DNA from: Bacteroidia bacterium
GTDB taxonomy: Bacteria; Bacteroidota; Bacteroidia; Bacteroidales; Bacteroidaceae
DNA: 33,452 nucleotides
NCBI GenBank assembly: GCA_009929715.1
Contig: RZZX01000020.1
Location: 1-33,452, forward strand
Direction of reading: 5' to 3'
The first letter of the stretch is position 1. Every line of letters starts with the position of its first letter. Below, in pieces: positions 31,927 to 33,452 of the stretch. Below the pieces are notes generated by a model, which searched no databases, was not told the origin of the DNA, and was given only the letters and a program-made list of their open reading frames with translations. Both the position numbers and the translations under genes were made by a program.

Positions 31927-33252
31927 ATGAGATTTTATAATAGAGAGAAAGAATTGGCTTCGTTAGAGAAAGTACGGCAAGTGTCTTTTTCTGTTCATTC
32001 TCAAATGACAGTACTTACCGGTCGCAGACGTATTGGCAAGACTAGCCTTATTTTCAAAAGCTGCGAGGGTACGCCTACCGTTTATCTTTTTGTCAGTCGA
32101 AGTAATGAGACAGATCTCTGTTCCAGTTTCACTGCTGAGATACGACAATCATTGAATATCTATGTTCCTGAAGTTACAAACTTTGCCGAACTATTTCGTT
32201 TTATGATGGATTTGGGTACACGTATCAAATACAATTTGATTATTGATGAGTTTCAAGAGTTTTACTATATCAATCCGGTTATTTACAGCCTGATGCAAGA
32301 TACTTGGGACCGATACAGAAAACAGAGTCATGTTAACCTTGTAGTCAGCGGATCGGTTTATACACTCATGAATCAAATATTCAGAGATTCAAAAGAGCCA
32401 TTATATGGTCGTGCTGACACAATTATGAAACTCTTTCCCTTCACTACATCTGTTTTAAAAGATATCTTGGCAGACCATAAACCAGACTACACAAAAGAAG
32501 ACTTATTGGCTCTATATACTTTTACAGGAGGAGTTCCTAAATATATAGAGCAATTTATGGACAGAGGATGTACCGATATGGCAAGTATGGTTGACTTGAT
32601 GTTGCAACCGGATTCTTCCTTTCTCACAGAAGGGACAGCCTTGTTGATACAAGAGTTTGGAAAAAAATATGGTAATTACTTTTCAATTCTGTCGGCTATT
32701 TCCAATGGTAAAAATACATTGCCAGAAATGGAAACTGCTTTGGGAGGAATAAGTTTGGGTGGACAATTAAAGCGATTGGAAGAAGATTATGATTTGATAA
32801 AGAAGAAACGTCCCATACTTTCGAAAGATAATTCACAAACGGTCCGCTACGATGTTTCTGATCTCTTTTTGCGTTTTTGGTTCAGGTACTTTATCAAATA
32901 TCAAAACTACATTGAAATACAAAACTATGAACGCTTGGCGGATATTATAAAAAAGGATTATCCTACATTTTCCGGTTTAGCACTTGAAATGTACTTCCGT
33001 CAACAAATGATAGAAAGTAAGGAATTTGCAGAGATCGGTTCATGGTGGCAAGGGAAGAATAATAAAGACCAGGATGAAATTGATATCGTGGGTTTATATG
33101 CTGAAGATAAGAAAGCCTTAGTAGCAGAAGTAAAACGGCAATCCAAAAACTTTAAGCCAGACTTATTTGCATTCAAGGTAGAAGCATTGAGAAAAAAAGT
33201 TCTTTTTAGATATGAAATAGAGAGTCGTCTGTTTTCCATGGACGATATGTAA
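31927..33252 (+). CDS. AAA-type ATPase with C-terminal DUF234 nuclease-like domain
   Basis: 441 residues. The N-terminal P-loop ATPase has Walker A TGRRRIGKTS (31-40), Walker B LIIDEFQ (104-110, Asp107-Glu108), a sensor-like VVSGSVYTLM (139-148) and the LYGRAD motif (159-164). A winged-helix linker lies near 250-310. The C-terminal DUF234 region carries a PD-(D/E)xK-like pattern: Asp386 in DEIDIVG and Glu401/Lys403 in VAEVK, within the spacing such nucleases use. Members are abundant in archaea and Bacteroidetes, often in mobile or defence-rich DNA, and have no settled function. It lies on the element side of the tRNA remnant. Confidence 0.88.
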   Translation: MRFYNREKELASLEKVRQVSFSVHSQMTVLTGRRRIGKTSLIFKSCEGTPTVYLFVSRSNETDLCSSFTAEIRQSLNIYVPEVTNFAELFRFMMDLGTRIKYNLIIDEFQEFYYINPVIYSLMQDTWDRYRKQSHVNLVVSGSVYTLMNQIFRDSKEPLYGRADTIMKLFPFTTSVLKDILADHKPDYTKEDLLALYTFTGGVPKYIEQFMDRGCTDMASMVDLMLQPDSSFLTEGTALLIQEFGKKYGNYFSILSAISNGKNTLPEMETALGGISLGGQLKRLEEDYDLIKKKRPILSKDNSQTVRYDVSDLFLRFWFRYFIKYQNYIEIQNYERLADIIKKDYPTFSGLALEMYFRQQMIESKEFAEIGSWWQGKNNKDQDEIDIVGLYAEDKKALVAEVKRQSKNFKPDLFAFKVEALRKKVLFRYEIESRLFSMDDM

Positions 33253-33452
33253 TAAGAAGTAAAACTTCAAATCCGCAACTAAACTTGATTATATAAGCAA
33301 GATTTAAAAGAGGCTCCCCCTATGTGTTTTTTTTTGCTGAAATGACTATTTTCGGATCAAGACGAAAAGTATGTGGGTGACAAACGTTAAACACCAAGCT
33401 TCGAAGCACTCCACATATCAATAAGCGACAGATCTTAATTGAAATAGAGTGT

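Overview
The window looks like a chromosomal stretch of a Bacteroides-type bacterium (Bacteroidales). The gene families are typical of the group. Shine-Dalgarno sites are rare, and many genes follow the Bacteroidetes -7 promoter box TAnnTTTG, sometimes with a TTTG -33 box. Amino-acid biosynthesis uses group-typical solutions: fused ThrA, an apgM-type protein in place of ThrB, and fused RibAB.

Layout. 1-98 is the 3' end of a 5S rRNA gene and its terminator. 99-1073 is a gene-poor, pyrimidine-rich stretch with a long start-less open frame on the minus strand. A tRNA-Met gene (minus) follows. 1449-6308 carries a START-like protein, an LptF/LptG-family permease, RibAB and a class I aminotransferase. 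A 55-residue 2[4Fe-4S] ferredoxin gene lies on the minus strand at 6496-6663. 6932-11250 is a plus-strand run: MetA (with the acetyl-CoA-type Glu111), a U32 peptidase/RNA-hydroxylation-type protein, a zinc-ribbon membrane protein and a GNAT acetyltransferase. 11348-18567 is a minus-strand run read as ansA, radA, an FAD oxidoreductase, a LuxR-type regulator with a degenerate receiver, and a TonB-dependent receptor whose start codon abuts a perfect 11-bp inverted repeat.

18568-23928 is the threonine operon: thrA, proposed homoserine kinase and thrC. It is preceded by an unannotated 21-codon leader peptide, 10 of whose residues are Thr or Met, which suggests attenuation by the two end products of the homoserine branch. 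23929-24540 is non-coding and holds four tandem 22-bp units built on the palindrome GCTTATAAGC and enclosed by exact 21-bp inverted arms. 24541-28173 is a minus-strand thiamine uptake operon (TonB receptor, PnuT-like transporter, thiamine pyrophosphokinase) under a TPP riboswitch. 28289-29191 is an MscS-type channel.

The right end is accessory. A hipBA module (29854-31282) has a near-consensus promoter and a dyad over its transcription start. At 31502-31521 there is a 20-nt tRNA 3'-end remnant followed by what looks like that tRNA's own terminator, as expected for an attachment-site scar. To its right, probably inside an integrated element that leaves the window, is an AAA ATPase fused to a DUF234 nuclease-like domain, preceded by two tandem 15-bp palindromic repeats.

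All calls are from reading the sequence and from knowledge of the families; no database search was run.
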